Source of the DNA: an uncultured Christensenellaceae bacterium
GTDB taxonomy: Bacteria > Bacillota > Clostridia > Christensenellales > Pumilibacteraceae
Length of the DNA stretch: 14,431 nt
Reading direction: 5' to 3'
Assembly (NCBI GenBank): GCA_910587025.1
Contig: CAJUKR010000043.1
Location: 1-14,431 of the forward strand
Below, piece after piece: positions 7,461 through 14,343 of the stretch. Every line of letters begins with the position of its first letter. Positions within the stretch are counted from its first letter, which is position 1. Under the pieces are notes generated by a model that did no database searches, was not told the DNA's origin, and worked only from the letters and a program-made list of their open reading frames with translations. The translations under genes were made by a program, and so were the position numbers.

Positions 7461-7472
7461 TTTTTGCAAAAA
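7461..7472. promoter_or_regulatory. 12-bp palindrome midway between divergent promoters
   Basis: TTTTTGCAAAAA is a perfect palindrome lying in the 18 bases between the two back-to-back -35 boxes; its centre is within about one base of their midpoint. It could be a shared operator, or simply AT-rich UP-element sequence. Confidence 0.35.
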
Positions 7473-7474
7473 TC

Positions 7475-7503
7475 TTGACTTTATTTCAAAAAGGAAATAT
7501 ACT
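7475..7503 (+). promoter_or_regulatory. Near-consensus sigma-A promoter abutting the pepV start codon
   Basis: TTGACT (7475-7480), 17 bases, TATACT (7498-7503). Only ATTGAT (6 bases) separates the -10 from the ATG at 7510. A purine-rich AAGGAA at 7491-7496 might be taken for a ribosome site, but it lies in the promoter spacer and would not be transcribed. Confidence 0.78.
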
Positions 7504-7509
7504 ATTGAT

Positions 7510-8895
7510 ATGTTTGAAGATCTCGAAAAACTCATTGCAATCGAAAGCGTACTTTCGGCTCCGTGCGAGGGCGCGCCGTTCGGAAAAAATATAGCCGAGG
7601 CGCTCGACACCTTCCTTGAAATCGCGGCTTCCTACGGGCTGAAAACGGGGCGCGACGGCGGTTATGCGGGTTGGGCGGAATACGGCGAAGGCGAAACGCT
7701 TGTGGGCGTTCTGGGGCACCTGGACGTCGTCCCCGCGGGAGACGGCTGGTCTGTCTCTCCGTTCGGGCTCACGATCGACGGCGGGAAGCTGTACGGTCGC
7801 GGCGTCAGCGACGACAAAGGTCCGCTCGTCGCGTGTCTTCATGCGCTCGCACGGCTTCGGGAAGAAAAAGCCGAGCTCGGTTGCCGCGTACGACTCATCG
7901 CGGGTTGCAACGAGGAATCAGGCAGCGAATGTATCGCGCACTATGTCAAGCACTGCGAGATCCCGACGGTATCGTTCACGCCGGATTCGGACTTCCCCGT
8001 TATCGCCAGCGAGAAAGGAATAACGCATCTCTCGATCGCATTCGACGTCAAAGACGAACTCGAAAGTTTTTCGAAGATCGAAGCGGGCGAAAGACCGAAC
8101 ATCGTGCCCAATCATGCGGAAGCGGTCGTACGAATCGGAACGGAATTATATGACCGTATCTCGTCTTACGGCGCGCCGCTCGAGATATTGAGGAGCGAAA
8201 ACGTCGTTACCGCGCTCGCCGAAGCGGGCTGCGACCTGTCCGACTTCTCCGCCGAAATAAAGAACGACGGACTGCATTATTATGCGCGCGGTATCGCCGC
8301 GCACGGCTCTGTGCCCGAAAAGGGCGTAAATGCGGCGACGAAGATGCTTGCGCTCGTTTATGCGCTGACGGGCGATAAATCCGCGGCATGGCTGCGCGAC
8401 AATACGGATGCCGCGCACGGGAGCGAAAAGCTCGGGATTGCGGCGGAGGACGTAAGCGGTAAAACTACGGTCAATCTCGGTATGCTCGGACTCGAAGATG
8501 GAAAACTGACTGCTACGATCGATCTGCGCACGCCCGTGTGCCTCGGACAGTCGGATATCGAAAACAGTATACGCAGTCTGTTACCGAATAATGCACGTTT
8601 GAATATCATTCACCGTTCGGAGCCGTTGTCTTTCGACGAGAACGATAAACTTGTTCGGACGCTTGTCGGCGTTTACGGTTCTGTGACGGGAGACCGCGAT
8701 TCCGCGCCGCTTCATATCGGCGGAGGAACGTACGCGAAAGAACTGCCTAACTGCATCGCTTTCGGAGCGGTATTCCCCGGCGTCGATACGCATATGCACG
8801 AACCCGACGAGTTCTATCCGGTGGAAGATTTTTACCGATCGGAAGAAATATATTACAAAGCGATCAAAGAATTATGCAAAGCGTATAAAAAATAA
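7510..8895 (+). CDS. pepV: M20 family dipeptidase PepV
   Basis: A 461-residue cytoplasmic metallopeptidase of the PepV group (about 465-470 residues usual), which removes N-terminal residues from dipeptides using two zinc ions. The M20 motifs are all present: HLDVVPAGDGW (H70, D72), GRGVSDDKGP (D101/D102), the catalytic and zinc pair NEES (E135/E136), TPDSDFP (D159), a lid dimerisation segment with HGSVPEKG, and the C-terminal zinc histidine in DTHMHEPDEF. The ATG at 7510 gives MFEDLEKLIAIESV, a normal PepV start. An earlier in-frame start at 7450 would add residues encoded by the promoter and is rejected. The gene stands alone, diverging from the SLOG gene and converging on tetR with a shared terminator. 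The promoter position predicts a leaderless transcript. It probably serves peptide use as a nitrogen source. Confidence 0.93.
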   Translation: MFEDLEKLIAIESVLSAPCEGAPFGKNIAEALDTFLEIAASYGLKTGRDGGYAGWAEYGEGETLVGVLGHLDVVPAGDGWSVSPFGLTIDGGKLYGRGVSDDKGPLVACLHALARLREEKAELGCRVRLIAGCNEESGSECIAHYVKHCEIPTVSFTPDSDFPVIASEKGITHLSIAFDVKDELESFSKIEAGERPNIVPNHAEAVVRIGTELYDRISSYGAPLEILRSENVVTALAEAGCDLSDFSAEIKNDGLHYYARGIAAHGSVPEKGVNAATKMLALVYALTGDKSAAWLRDNTDAAHGSEKLGIAAEDVSGKTTVNLGMLGLEDGKLTATIDLRTPVCLGQSDIENSIRSLLPNNARLNIIHRSEPLSFDENDKLVRTLVGVYGSVTGDRDSAPLHIGGGTYAKELPNCIAFGAVFPGVDTHMHEPDEFYPVEDFYRSEEIYYKAIKELCKAYKK

Positions 8896-8920
8896 CGGAC
8901 GCAAAACCGAAATGCAATCG

Positions 8921-8957
8921 AAAAAGGCAAAACCGCACATAAGGTTTTGCCTTTTTT
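8921..8957. terminator. Bidirectional terminator between pepV and tetR
   Basis: A long perfect stem (AAAAAGGCAAAACC, 8921-8934, with 8943-8956) has an 8-base loop. A-run and T-run flanks serve both strands, ending pepV rightward and the converging TetR gene leftward. Confidence 0.88.
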
Positions 8958-8970
8958 GTATGAGTCCGCT

Positions 8971-9534
8971 TCAGACCGACGGTAAAACGATCGGGCTTAT
9001 GATCGCAATGAGCTTTCCTATCATCTCTTCTTTCGGTATCGTCCTGCGGCGTTCGAACCACCACGCGAGCGACTCTTCGAGCGCGCCGGCGCAGAATGCC
9101 GCGAGCAGTTCGGGTTCACCGACAAAACCGCGCAGCCCGTTATCTCGGCGAAAACGCAACGCGATGTCTTTTTGCAAACGCTTGCCCGCAAGACCGAACA
9201 TCGGGCGCAACGCATCGTCGTTTACGAGCGTTATGAGAAAATCCGTATTGCTTTCAAGAAAATCCAACGCACTGCGGATATAATAAGTAAAATAAGAGAT
9301 GATGTCTTTATCGTCGTCCGAGCATATGCCGCGCGCGTACTTAACGCTTTCGTAATGCATCATCGATCCGAAAAAATCATACTTATCCGAAAAGTGGTGA
9401 TAAAAGGTCGCCGTTCTGATCTTGGCTTTCGCGCATAACTCTTTTACCGCGATCTTATCGAACGGCTTTTCGCGCATCAATCCGCAAAAAGCGTCCCAAA
9501 GAGATGTAAATGTTTTTTCCACGCGAAGATCCAT
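8971..9534 (-). CDS. TetR/AcrR family transcriptional regulator
   Basis: A 187-residue regulator read from the ATG at 9534, which has AAAGGA 6 bases upstream. A longer frame to 9615 would start inside the promoter and is rejected. The N-terminal helix-turn-helix spans about residues 26-55, with KIAVKELCAKAKIRTATFYH and then HFSDKYDFF, the usual TetR recognition helix and following helix 4. The C-terminal ligand and dimer domain is all-helical, ending with conserved-looking GALEESLAWWFE and IPKEEMIGKL. It resembles the AcrR/DhaS-like group with a TetR_C_33-type tail; the ligand is unknown. It has its own TTGACA/TATACT promoter and diverges from a small membrane protein across a 249-base region with a 22-bp palindrome. 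That neighbour is the likeliest target. Confidence 0.88.
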   Translation of the reverse strand: MDLRVEKTFTSLWDAFCGLMREKPFDKIAVKELCAKAKIRTATFYHHFSDKYDFFGSMMHYESVKYARGICSDDDKDIISYFTYYIRSALDFLESNTDFLITLVNDDALRPMFGLAGKRLQKDIALRFRRDNGLRGFVGEPELLAAFCAGALEESLAWWFERRRTIPKEEMIGKLIAIISPIVLPSV

Positions 9535-9547
9535 CGTTTTTCCTTTC

Positions 9548-9575
9548 GATGCCGTACGTCCGACCCGTCGGCATC
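9548..9575 (-). promoter_or_regulatory. Hairpin in the tetR leader beside the ribosome site
   Basis: GATGCCG and CGGCATC (9548-9554, 9569-9575) pair perfectly in the predicted 46-base leader, immediately before the AAAGGA site. An alternative CCGAC/GTCGG hairpin (9560-9571) uses some of the same bases, so the two exclude each other. Confidence 0.35.
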
Positions 9576-9586
9576 CCGTTTTCGCC

Positions 9587-9615
9587 AGTATAGCATTAAA
9601 CGGCTTCGATGTCAA
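9587..9615 (-). promoter_or_regulatory. Sigma-A promoter of tetR
   Basis: TTGACA (9610-9615), 17 bases, TATACT (9587-9592). Transcription would begin near 9580 and give a leader of about 46 bases with a normal ribosome site, unlike the leaderless promoters in this window. Confidence 0.8.
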
Positions 9616-9646
9616 TCGATACGATCGAATCGGGAATTATCGATAC
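9615..9646. repeat. Two ATCGATAC repeats upstream of the tetR promoter
   Basis: ATCGATAC occurs at 9615-9622, touching the tetR -35 box, and again 24 bases away at 9639-9646. The core ATCGAT is itself palindromic. The phasing of little more than two helical turns suits a paired operator, possibly for autoregulation. Confidence 0.3.
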
Positions 9647-9656
9647 AAATCATGAT

Positions 9657-9678
9657 ATAAGTCAAATATTTGACTTAT
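9657..9678. promoter_or_regulatory. 22-bp perfect palindrome, candidate TetR operator
   Basis: Half-site ATAAGTCAAAT is repeated in inverted form without mismatch. It lies in the divergent region between tetR and the small membrane protein, 25 bases before the -35 of the rightward promoter. The length and symmetry suit a TetR-family dimer site. The assignment rests on position only. Confidence 0.5.
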
Positions 9679-9703
9679 CGGGCAAAGTGTTACGGTATTT
9701 ATC

Positions 9704-9732
9704 TTTACATAATCTTTTATATTTGTTAGTAT
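9704..9732 (+). promoter_or_regulatory. Probable promoter of the small membrane protein gene
   Basis: TTTACA (9704-9709), 17 bases, TAGTAT (9727-9732). The leader would be about 45 bases and include the AAAGGAGG ribosome site at 9765-9772. Confidence 0.5.
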
Positions 9733-9783
9733 GACGTTGAGGATTGCGAAATCGCTCAATCTGCAAAGGAGGTTCCAGTGTAT

Positions 9784-10083
9784 ATGTCTGACAAAAATAA
9801 CGGCGGGTTTGCATTACTGGCTTGTTTTATAGCGCTCGGCGCGTCGGCGGTAATCGCATTCATTACTTACCTGCTTCCCCTCGCGGGCGTGGAAGGCGCG
9901 GACGGCGTACTCAGAGTTTTGCAAATAATTTTACAGATCTCATTATTTATAGGAGTAGTGTTCGGAGCGTTCGCGTTTGCGGGCAGACGCGGGCTTATAA
10001 CGAAAATACTGCTCTTTGCGTTTGTCACAGTTTTTGCGGCGGCGATCATACTCGGAATAATCAACATCGCAAACGCAAGCTGA
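9784..10083 (+). CDS. Small three-helix membrane protein, unknown function
   Basis: A 99-residue hydrophobic protein with no family I recognise. After a short polar N-terminus (MSDKNNGG) there are three likely membrane segments at about 9-33, 43-66 and 71-95. The only basic turn (GRRGL) is between the second and third, which suggests that loop is cytoplasmic. The strong AAAGGAGG lies 11 bases before the ATG at 9784 and 5 bases before a GTG at 9778; the GTG would add two residues, and either start is possible. It is transcribed alone, divergent from a TetR regulator, and ends at a bidirectional terminator. The arrangement resembles a TetR-controlled membrane protein, such as a small efflux or stress protein, but three helices are one fewer than an SMR pump. 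The strong ribosome site argues for real expression. Confidence 0.72.
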   Translation: MSDKNNGGFALLACFIALGASAVIAFITYLLPLAGVEGADGVLRVLQIILQISLFIGVVFGAFAFAGRRGLITKILLFAFVTVFAAAIILGIINIANAS

Positions 10084-10143
10084 TCACGAATAATAATTTC
10101 GACTGTCGGTGACGCAAACGAATTTACGTCAATAAGAAAAATC

Positions 10144-10175
10144 AAAAACAGGATCTCTTTTTCGATCCTGTTTTT
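10144..10175. terminator. Bidirectional terminator between converging genes
   Basis: A 12-bp perfect stem, AAAAACAGGATC (10144-10155) with 10164-10175, has an 8-base loop and A/T runs built into both ends. It ends the small membrane protein gene rightward and the ROK kinase gene leftward. Confidence 0.9.
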
Positions 10176-10202
10176 GCATTGTTCCGTGTGTATTATCGGC
10201 GG

Positions 10203-11144
10203 TCAGGAATTCGACCAAGCGACAAGCGCAGCCGCGCCGATTATGCCCGCGTCGTTTTTGAGCGTCGCTATGTGAAGTCCGACGTGCGGACCTTCGCCGA
10301 ACGAATACTTGTTTATGTATTTCTTGAGCGGCACGAGGAGTACATCGCCCTGCGCGCATACGCCGCCGCCCAAAATTATAGCTTCGGGACGAAGCGCGTT
10401 GATTATATTGCACAGTCCTTCGCCGAGCATTTTTATGTACGAATCGAATACCCGTCTCGCCGTTCTGTCCTCGAGGAGCATTGCGTCGAAAACCGTTTTG
10501 CCGCTGACCTTTTCTATCTCGGGACTGACCGTCCAGAGCTTGCTGTCCGGATGTTTGAGCATGGCGCGTCTCGTATCTCGTATCAGCGCCGTTGCGGACG
10601 AATACGCCTCGAAGCAACCGCGTCTTCCGCAACTGCACGGTTCGCCGCCCGATTTTATGACTACGTGTCCGATCTCCGCGCCTTTGGATTGATTGCCCTC
10701 GAACATACGGCCGTCGATAATTATGCCGCTTCCTATGCCCGTGCCGATTGTGATAAACACGCTCGACTTATACCGTTTGCCCGCGCCGTACTTTGCTTCG
10801 CCGAGCGCCGCGGCGTTTGCGTCGTTGCATACTCTCGTCGGATAGCCGGTCAATTTCTGCATCTTTTCGCCGAGAGGAACGTAATCCCATTTGAGATTGT
10901 ACGCGTGATCGACTACGCCCGTGCTCGAACTTACCGCGCCCGGGCAACCTATTCCGACGCCCGTGATTATCTTGTCCCCCGCTTCTTCTTTGAGCTGATT
11001 GACCATTTCCGCAATGTCGCCGATTATTTTATCCGCGCCTGCGTCTGTGTCTGTCGGTACGGAACGCCATGAAATTATGCGTCCTTCGCTTACCAGTCCG
11101 GCCTTGATTGACATCCCTCCGATGTCTATGCCTATCTGATACAT
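10203..11144 (-). CDS. ROK family sugar kinase, probable glucokinase
   Basis: A 313-residue kinase of the normal ROK length with no N-terminal DNA-binding domain, so it is an enzyme and not a NagC/XylR-type repressor. It starts GIDIGGMSIKAGLV (phosphate loop 7-16) and carries GIGCPGAV (64-71), the catalytic Asp in NDAN (D108) and GTGIGSG (134-140). It also has the sugar-binding AEIGH with E157/H160 and the ROK zinc site (H160, then C170, C172, C177) ending in GCFEAY. These features match glucokinases that make glucose 6-phosphate from glucose and ATP; ROK kinases for other hexoses or N-acetylated sugars cannot be excluded. AGGAAGG lies about 10 bases before the ATG. The gap to the upstream membrane protein gene is 30 bases with no promoter in it, so they likely share a transcript that ends at 10144-10175. 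Confidence 0.9.
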   Translation of the reverse strand: MYQIGIDIGGMSIKAGLVSEGRIISWRSVPTDTDAGADKIIGDIAEMVNQLKEEAGDKIITGVGIGCPGAVSSSTGVVDHAYNLKWDYVPLGEKMQKLTGYPTRVCNDANAAALGEAKYGAGKRYKSSVFITIGTGIGSGIIIDGRMFEGNQSKGAEIGHVVIKSGGEPCSCGRRGCFEAYSSATALIRDTRRAMLKHPDSKLWTVSPEIEKVSGKTVFDAMLLEDRTARRVFDSYIKMLGEGLCNIINALRPEAIILGGGVCAQGDVLLVPLKKYINKYSFGEGPHVGLHIATLKNDAGIIGAAALVAWSNS

Positions 11145-11174
11145 TTCCTTTTTCCCTTCCTTCCTACAATTGAT

Positions 11175-12647
11175 TTATTTTATGATTATCTTTCCGATGG
11201 ACGAAGCGAGTTTACTGCGCTCGTCTTTATCCTTTTCGTTAAGATAATCATTAAACATATTTACCACATTCATTCTGTTCGTTATGACAAGTTTGCGAGT
11301 GACGGGCAACGGAGGCATTTGCACGGCAAGTTTCTCTTCCGTTTTCGTTACTTCTTCTTTTTTCGTCTCGTCCTTCTTTGCGTTTTCATGCTTGCTTTCG
11401 GGCGGTCTTTTCGCTACAGGTACGCCGATCGGGCTGTGCTTATACTCGGACGGATGGATCTTGTTCTCATAATTCTCGGGAAGCTGAAGCGCGGACGAGA
11501 ATTTTTTATCCGACACCTGACCGCCAAGCCTGTCGGTATCCGCAAATTCAGAATATTCTTCAAAGCCGTAGAACGCTTCCGCTTCGCCCTGTTCGGGGAG
11601 TAAGTCGAAAACGGATTGCGTGTCCTCTTGCGCGTAATTCTCGCTTACGGACGCTTTCTGTGGCTCGTAAACGAATGCGGGCTTTTCTTCGGCGACAACC
11701 GGCGTCGGTTCTTCCGCACGTTCGGGCTCGGACTTCACGATACGCTCTTCGGCGGGTTCTTCCTCTTTACGGATAGTATATTCGGGGCGCGCGTCTTCGG
11801 CATGCTCTTGCCCGATCGTTTCAGTAACGACGGGACTACTCCCGACATCCGTATCTTCTTCGGCGACGATCGGTTCTTCTTCGGGCTGAGCCTCGGCATT
11901 GCCGTCAAACGTAAATCCCGGATCGAGCGGATCTTCGAACAACGCTCCGTTGTCAGATGTCTCGGATAAAACTTCTTCTTCGACGGGTTCCGATACCTCT
12001 TCCGCAAGCATAGGCTCGGACGCGGGCAAAGATTCTTCCGCGTCTTCGTTTACAACAGGTTCTTGTTCTTCGACGATTTCCCCCGAAGGCTCGACCTCCG
12101 TTTCTTCGGCAAGCACCGCATCGGGGATCGAAGCGGGCTCTTCTTTAACTTCGGGCGCGGGTGTTTCGGCGACCTGCAATTCGCCTGCGACGCGTCCGTA
12201 ACCGCCGACTTCGCATTCTTCGTCGGTAATGACAAAGGACGATATTCTGCGGCGTCGCGCAAACGACAGTATGAGGTTTACAAAGATAAGCAGGGTCGAC
12301 ACGCCAAGAAGTACGGTCGCAAGCACGGTCTTTACCGTAGTCGCAATCGCACCCATTCCCGTAAGGATCAAAAGCGGCGTACCGTCGAGATCGACCACGA
12401 GATCGGAGCCGCTGTTTATTATCGCCAAACCGAATATGCGGAACAAAACGAGAACGTAAACGCACCAGGCAAGCAGAACGACAATAAACAAAATTATATC
12501 AACCGCGCGGAAAACTCTCGTGCCCGCCGTAACGGGTTTCTTCACGACAGCCATATAAATAAACGCGGCAAGCATCGAAACGATAAGCGCTCCGCATACT
12601 GCGGTGAACACTATTCCGACGATATTGAATTCGTAAAAAAACTCCAT
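11175..12647 (-). CDS. Unknown membrane protein with long Glu-rich region
   Basis: A 490-residue protein I do not recognise. Three clear membrane segments occur at about 10-33, 50-74 and 105-129, with a moderately hydrophobic stretch at 91-103. They end at RRRR (131-134), placing the rest in the cytoplasm. Residues about 160-360 are low-complexity and very rich in Glu, Pro, Ala and Val, hence probably disordered. A Lys/Glu-rich stretch follows near 420-445. The last 40 residues (TRKLVITNRMNVVNMFNDYL onward, with SKLASSIGKIIIK) look folded and may be the functional tip. A near-perfect promoter ends 6 bases before the ATG and there is no Shine-Dalgarno, predicting a leaderless mRNA. It lies between a lipid-linked oligosaccharide flippase and a ROK kinase, which weakly suggests an envelope role. 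It could be a scaffold or tether. Confidence 0.75.
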   Translation of the reverse strand: MEFFYEFNIVGIVFTAVCGALIVSMLAAFIYMAVVKKPVTAGTRVFRAVDIILFIVVLLAWCVYVLVLFRIFGLAIINSGSDLVVDLDGTPLLILTGMGAIATTVKTVLATVLLGVSTLLIFVNLILSFARRRRISSFVITDEECEVGGYGRVAGELQVAETPAPEVKEEPASIPDAVLAEETEVEPSGEIVEEQEPVVNEDAEESLPASEPMLAEEVSEPVEEEVLSETSDNGALFEDPLDPGFTFDGNAEAQPEEEPIVAEEDTDVGSSPVVTETIGQEHAEDARPEYTIRKEEEPAEERIVKSEPERAEEPTPVVAEEKPAFVYEPQKASVSENYAQEDTQSVFDLLPEQGEAEAFYGFEEYSEFADTDRLGGQVSDKKFSSALQLPENYENKIHPSEYKHSPIGVPVAKRPPESKHENAKKDETKKEEVTKTEEKLAVQMPPLPVTRKLVITNRMNVVNMFNDYLNEKDKDERSKLASSIGKIIIK

Positions 12648-12653
12648 ATTGAA

Positions 12654-12682
12654 ATTATATAAGAATTACTGCGATTTGTCAA
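12654..12682 (-). promoter_or_regulatory. Consensus sigma-A promoter abutting the start of the Glu-rich membrane protein
   Basis: A perfect TTGACA (12677-12682), 17 bases, and a perfect TATAAT (12654-12659). Six bases (TTCAAT) then lead directly to the ATG at 12647. The promoter occupies the gap after the flippase gene, so the two genes are at least partly independent. Confidence 0.88.
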
Positions 12683-12705
12683 TACTTTTACGATTTATTA
12701 ACGAT

Positions 12706-12729
12706 TTTCCGACAGCTAATTTTCGGAAA
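12706..12729 (-). other. Hairpin spanning the flippase stop codon
   Basis: TTTCCGA and TCGGAAA (12706-12712, 12723-12729) form a 7-bp perfect stem whose 10-base loop holds the TAG stop of the flippase gene. No T-run follows, so it is at best a weak terminator or a 3'-end stabiliser. Confidence 0.4.
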
Positions 12730-14221
12730 TCCGCGCTTTTCGTCCCATACGCGACGAATAAGCCGCTCCCGCGGTCGCAATACAAACGAGCGCGAACGAA
12801 ATTCCTTTGACCGCAAACAGCATGATTCCGGAAAGCGGCAAAAACGACAGCGGAAGCATTATCGCCGAACCGACGACTACAGCCGACAGCGAAACGAGCA
12901 GAGGACGCGCGGAAAGCCCTCTCATGTCGCCCGCCGCTGCAAGATCGAGCGCAAGCGTTACAGTATACGCGACCACGCCCGCGATTGCGCTCCCCTCTAT
13001 TCCCACAGTCATAAGCAAAAGCGCGGTAAGAGATGCTTTGACCGCCCCGCCGACGAGCAAGTTCACGGCGGGAACGTGCGCCCTGCCCTCGGACTGAAGT
13101 CGCGTTGTGACTATCTGCATGATGCAAACGTATATCACACCCGGAGACGAAAGCCTGAGCACGGAAACCGCGACCGCGGTCTGATCTTCGGTAAAGCCGC
13201 CGTAAAGCAGGCTTACCAGATCGGAAGCGAAGAGAGCGAGCGCCGCCGCTCCGCAAATGCCGACGAAGCAGGCGCAAGCCATTCCGCGCCCCGTCAGCCG
13301 TTTTTTCTCTTCATCGTTTACGGCTGCCGCAAACTTGGGCATGAGCGCCGAAGCCGCAGCGGCCGTAAGAACGGTCGGCAGATTTATGAGCGCGGAAACG
13401 GGTGCGCCCGCAACTCCGTACAACGACGTAGCCGCCGAAGTTTCCATACCGCCTGCGACGAGAATATTGACTATCATTACGCTGTCTATGAGCTGAATAA
13501 GCGGCATCACGAGCGCGCCGAAAGAGATAGGCAACGCGCTTTTATATATGCCCGAAAGCAGGTCGGATGTGCGTGAAAGCTCGCCCGAAACCGTACGTTT
13601 TTTCATAAACAAAAAGCCCGCGCCGACGGCGACGAGAGCAACAAGCTCGCTCGCCGTTATGCCGAGAGCCGCTCCGATAACGCCGTATAATACGCCGTGC
13701 GGCATCATCAGCGCCGCAAAACCGAGCCCGGCGATAAGTTTTACGGCCTGTTCGATAAGCTGACTGACTGCGGTCGGAAACATGTTCCCGTGACCCTGCC
13801 ACCAACCGCGGAGAGCCGCCAGCACGGATACGAGAAGAACGGACGGAGCGAGCGCAATATATGCGGGCGACGCGGACAGATTGCCCTGCGCTCCGGCTAT
13901 CAGATTTCCGCACGCCGCCATGATTATACTGCCGATCAGACCGATCGCGGACAGCGACAGCACCGACAAACGCAGTATGCGGTTTGCGTCGCGAACGTTT
14001 CCGCTTGCGAGCGCACGCGCGGTGCTTCTCGAAACCGCCTGAGGAATACCGCCGCTCGAGAGCGTCAGCAAAGTCGTGTACACGGGGAAAACGAGCTGAT
14101 AGACGCCTATGCCCTCCGCTCCCAACACCGCCACGAGCGGCACTTTGTATACAGCGCCGATAACCTTTGCGACGAGCCCCGCAAACGCGAGAAAGCCCGC
14201 AGACGTCAGAAAACTTTTCAT
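12716..14221 (-). CDS. MurJ/SpoVB-family lipid-linked oligosaccharide flippase
   Basis: A 501-residue integral membrane protein of the MOP flippase superfamily, with about 14 hydrophobic segments and the family N-terminus KSFLTSAGFLAFAGLVAKVI, then GAVYKVPLVAVLGAEGIGVY and SGGIPQAVSRSTARAL. It most resembles the Bacillota group that holds YtgP/MurJ (lipid II flippase) and SpoVB (spore cortex). I cannot separate these two from sequence alone. The ATG at 14221 is chosen because it gives the conserved start; the frame stays open to 14335, but that part crosses the rpsI terminator. No Shine-Dalgarno precedes the ATG; instead an extended -10 (TGGCATACT) ends 7 bases before it. Given the SipL-like gene in the window, a sporulation role is possible but not shown. 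C-terminal residues GRKARISEN are basic and cytoplasmic. Confidence 0.87.
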   Translation of the reverse strand: MKSFLTSAGFLAFAGLVAKVIGAVYKVPLVAVLGAEGIGVYQLVFPVYTTLLTLSSGGIPQAVSRSTARALASGNVRDANRILRLSVLSLSAIGLIGSIIMAACGNLIAGAQGNLSASPAYIALAPSVLLVSVLAALRGWWQGHGNMFPTAVSQLIEQAVKLIAGLGFAALMMPHGVLYGVIGAALGITASELVALVAVGAGFLFMKKRTVSGELSRTSDLLSGIYKSALPISFGALVMPLIQLIDSVMIVNILVAGGMETSAATSLYGVAGAPVSALINLPTVLTAAAASALMPKFAAAVNDEEKKRLTGRGMACACFVGICGAAALALFASDLVSLLYGGFTEDQTAVAVSVLRLSSPGVIYVCIMQIVTTRLQSEGRAHVPAVNLLVGGAVKASLTALLLMTVGIEGSAIAGVVAYTVTLALDLAAAGDMRGLSARPLLVSLSAVVVGSAIMLPLSFLPLSGIMLFAVKGISFALVCIATAGAAYSSRMGRKARISEN

Positions 14222-14228
14222 CGGCGTT

Positions 14229-14237
14229 AGTATGCCA
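14229..14237 (-). promoter_or_regulatory. Extended -10 element abutting the flippase start
   Basis: TGGCATACT on the minus strand is a TGn extension plus a -10-like CATACT (14229-14234). The ATG follows after 7 bases. I find no matching -35 at normal spacing, so this is the weakest of the four leaderless candidates. Confidence 0.4.
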
Positions 14238-14294
14238 CGAATCAGCCGCCGAAATTCGGGCAAAACTCCGCGTTCGCAACCGATTTTCGGCATG

Positions 14295-14327
14295 AAAAAA
14301 AGTCGGAAAGACATGCCTTCCGACTTT
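14295..14327 (-). terminator. Intrinsic terminator of rpsI
   Basis: A 10-bp perfect stem AAAGTCGGAA (14299-14308 with 14318-14327) and a 9-base loop are followed on the minus strand by an unbroken run of T. It lies 17 bases after the rpsI stop and insulates the ribosomal operon from the flippase gene. Confidence 0.9.
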
Positions 14328-14343
14328 AATCGCAATCGAATGA

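Noticed and set aside
14222..14335. Extended N-terminus of the flippase to 14335
   Set aside because: The extension crosses the rpsI terminator and adds a basic non-family stretch; the conserved MOP flippase start is at 14221.
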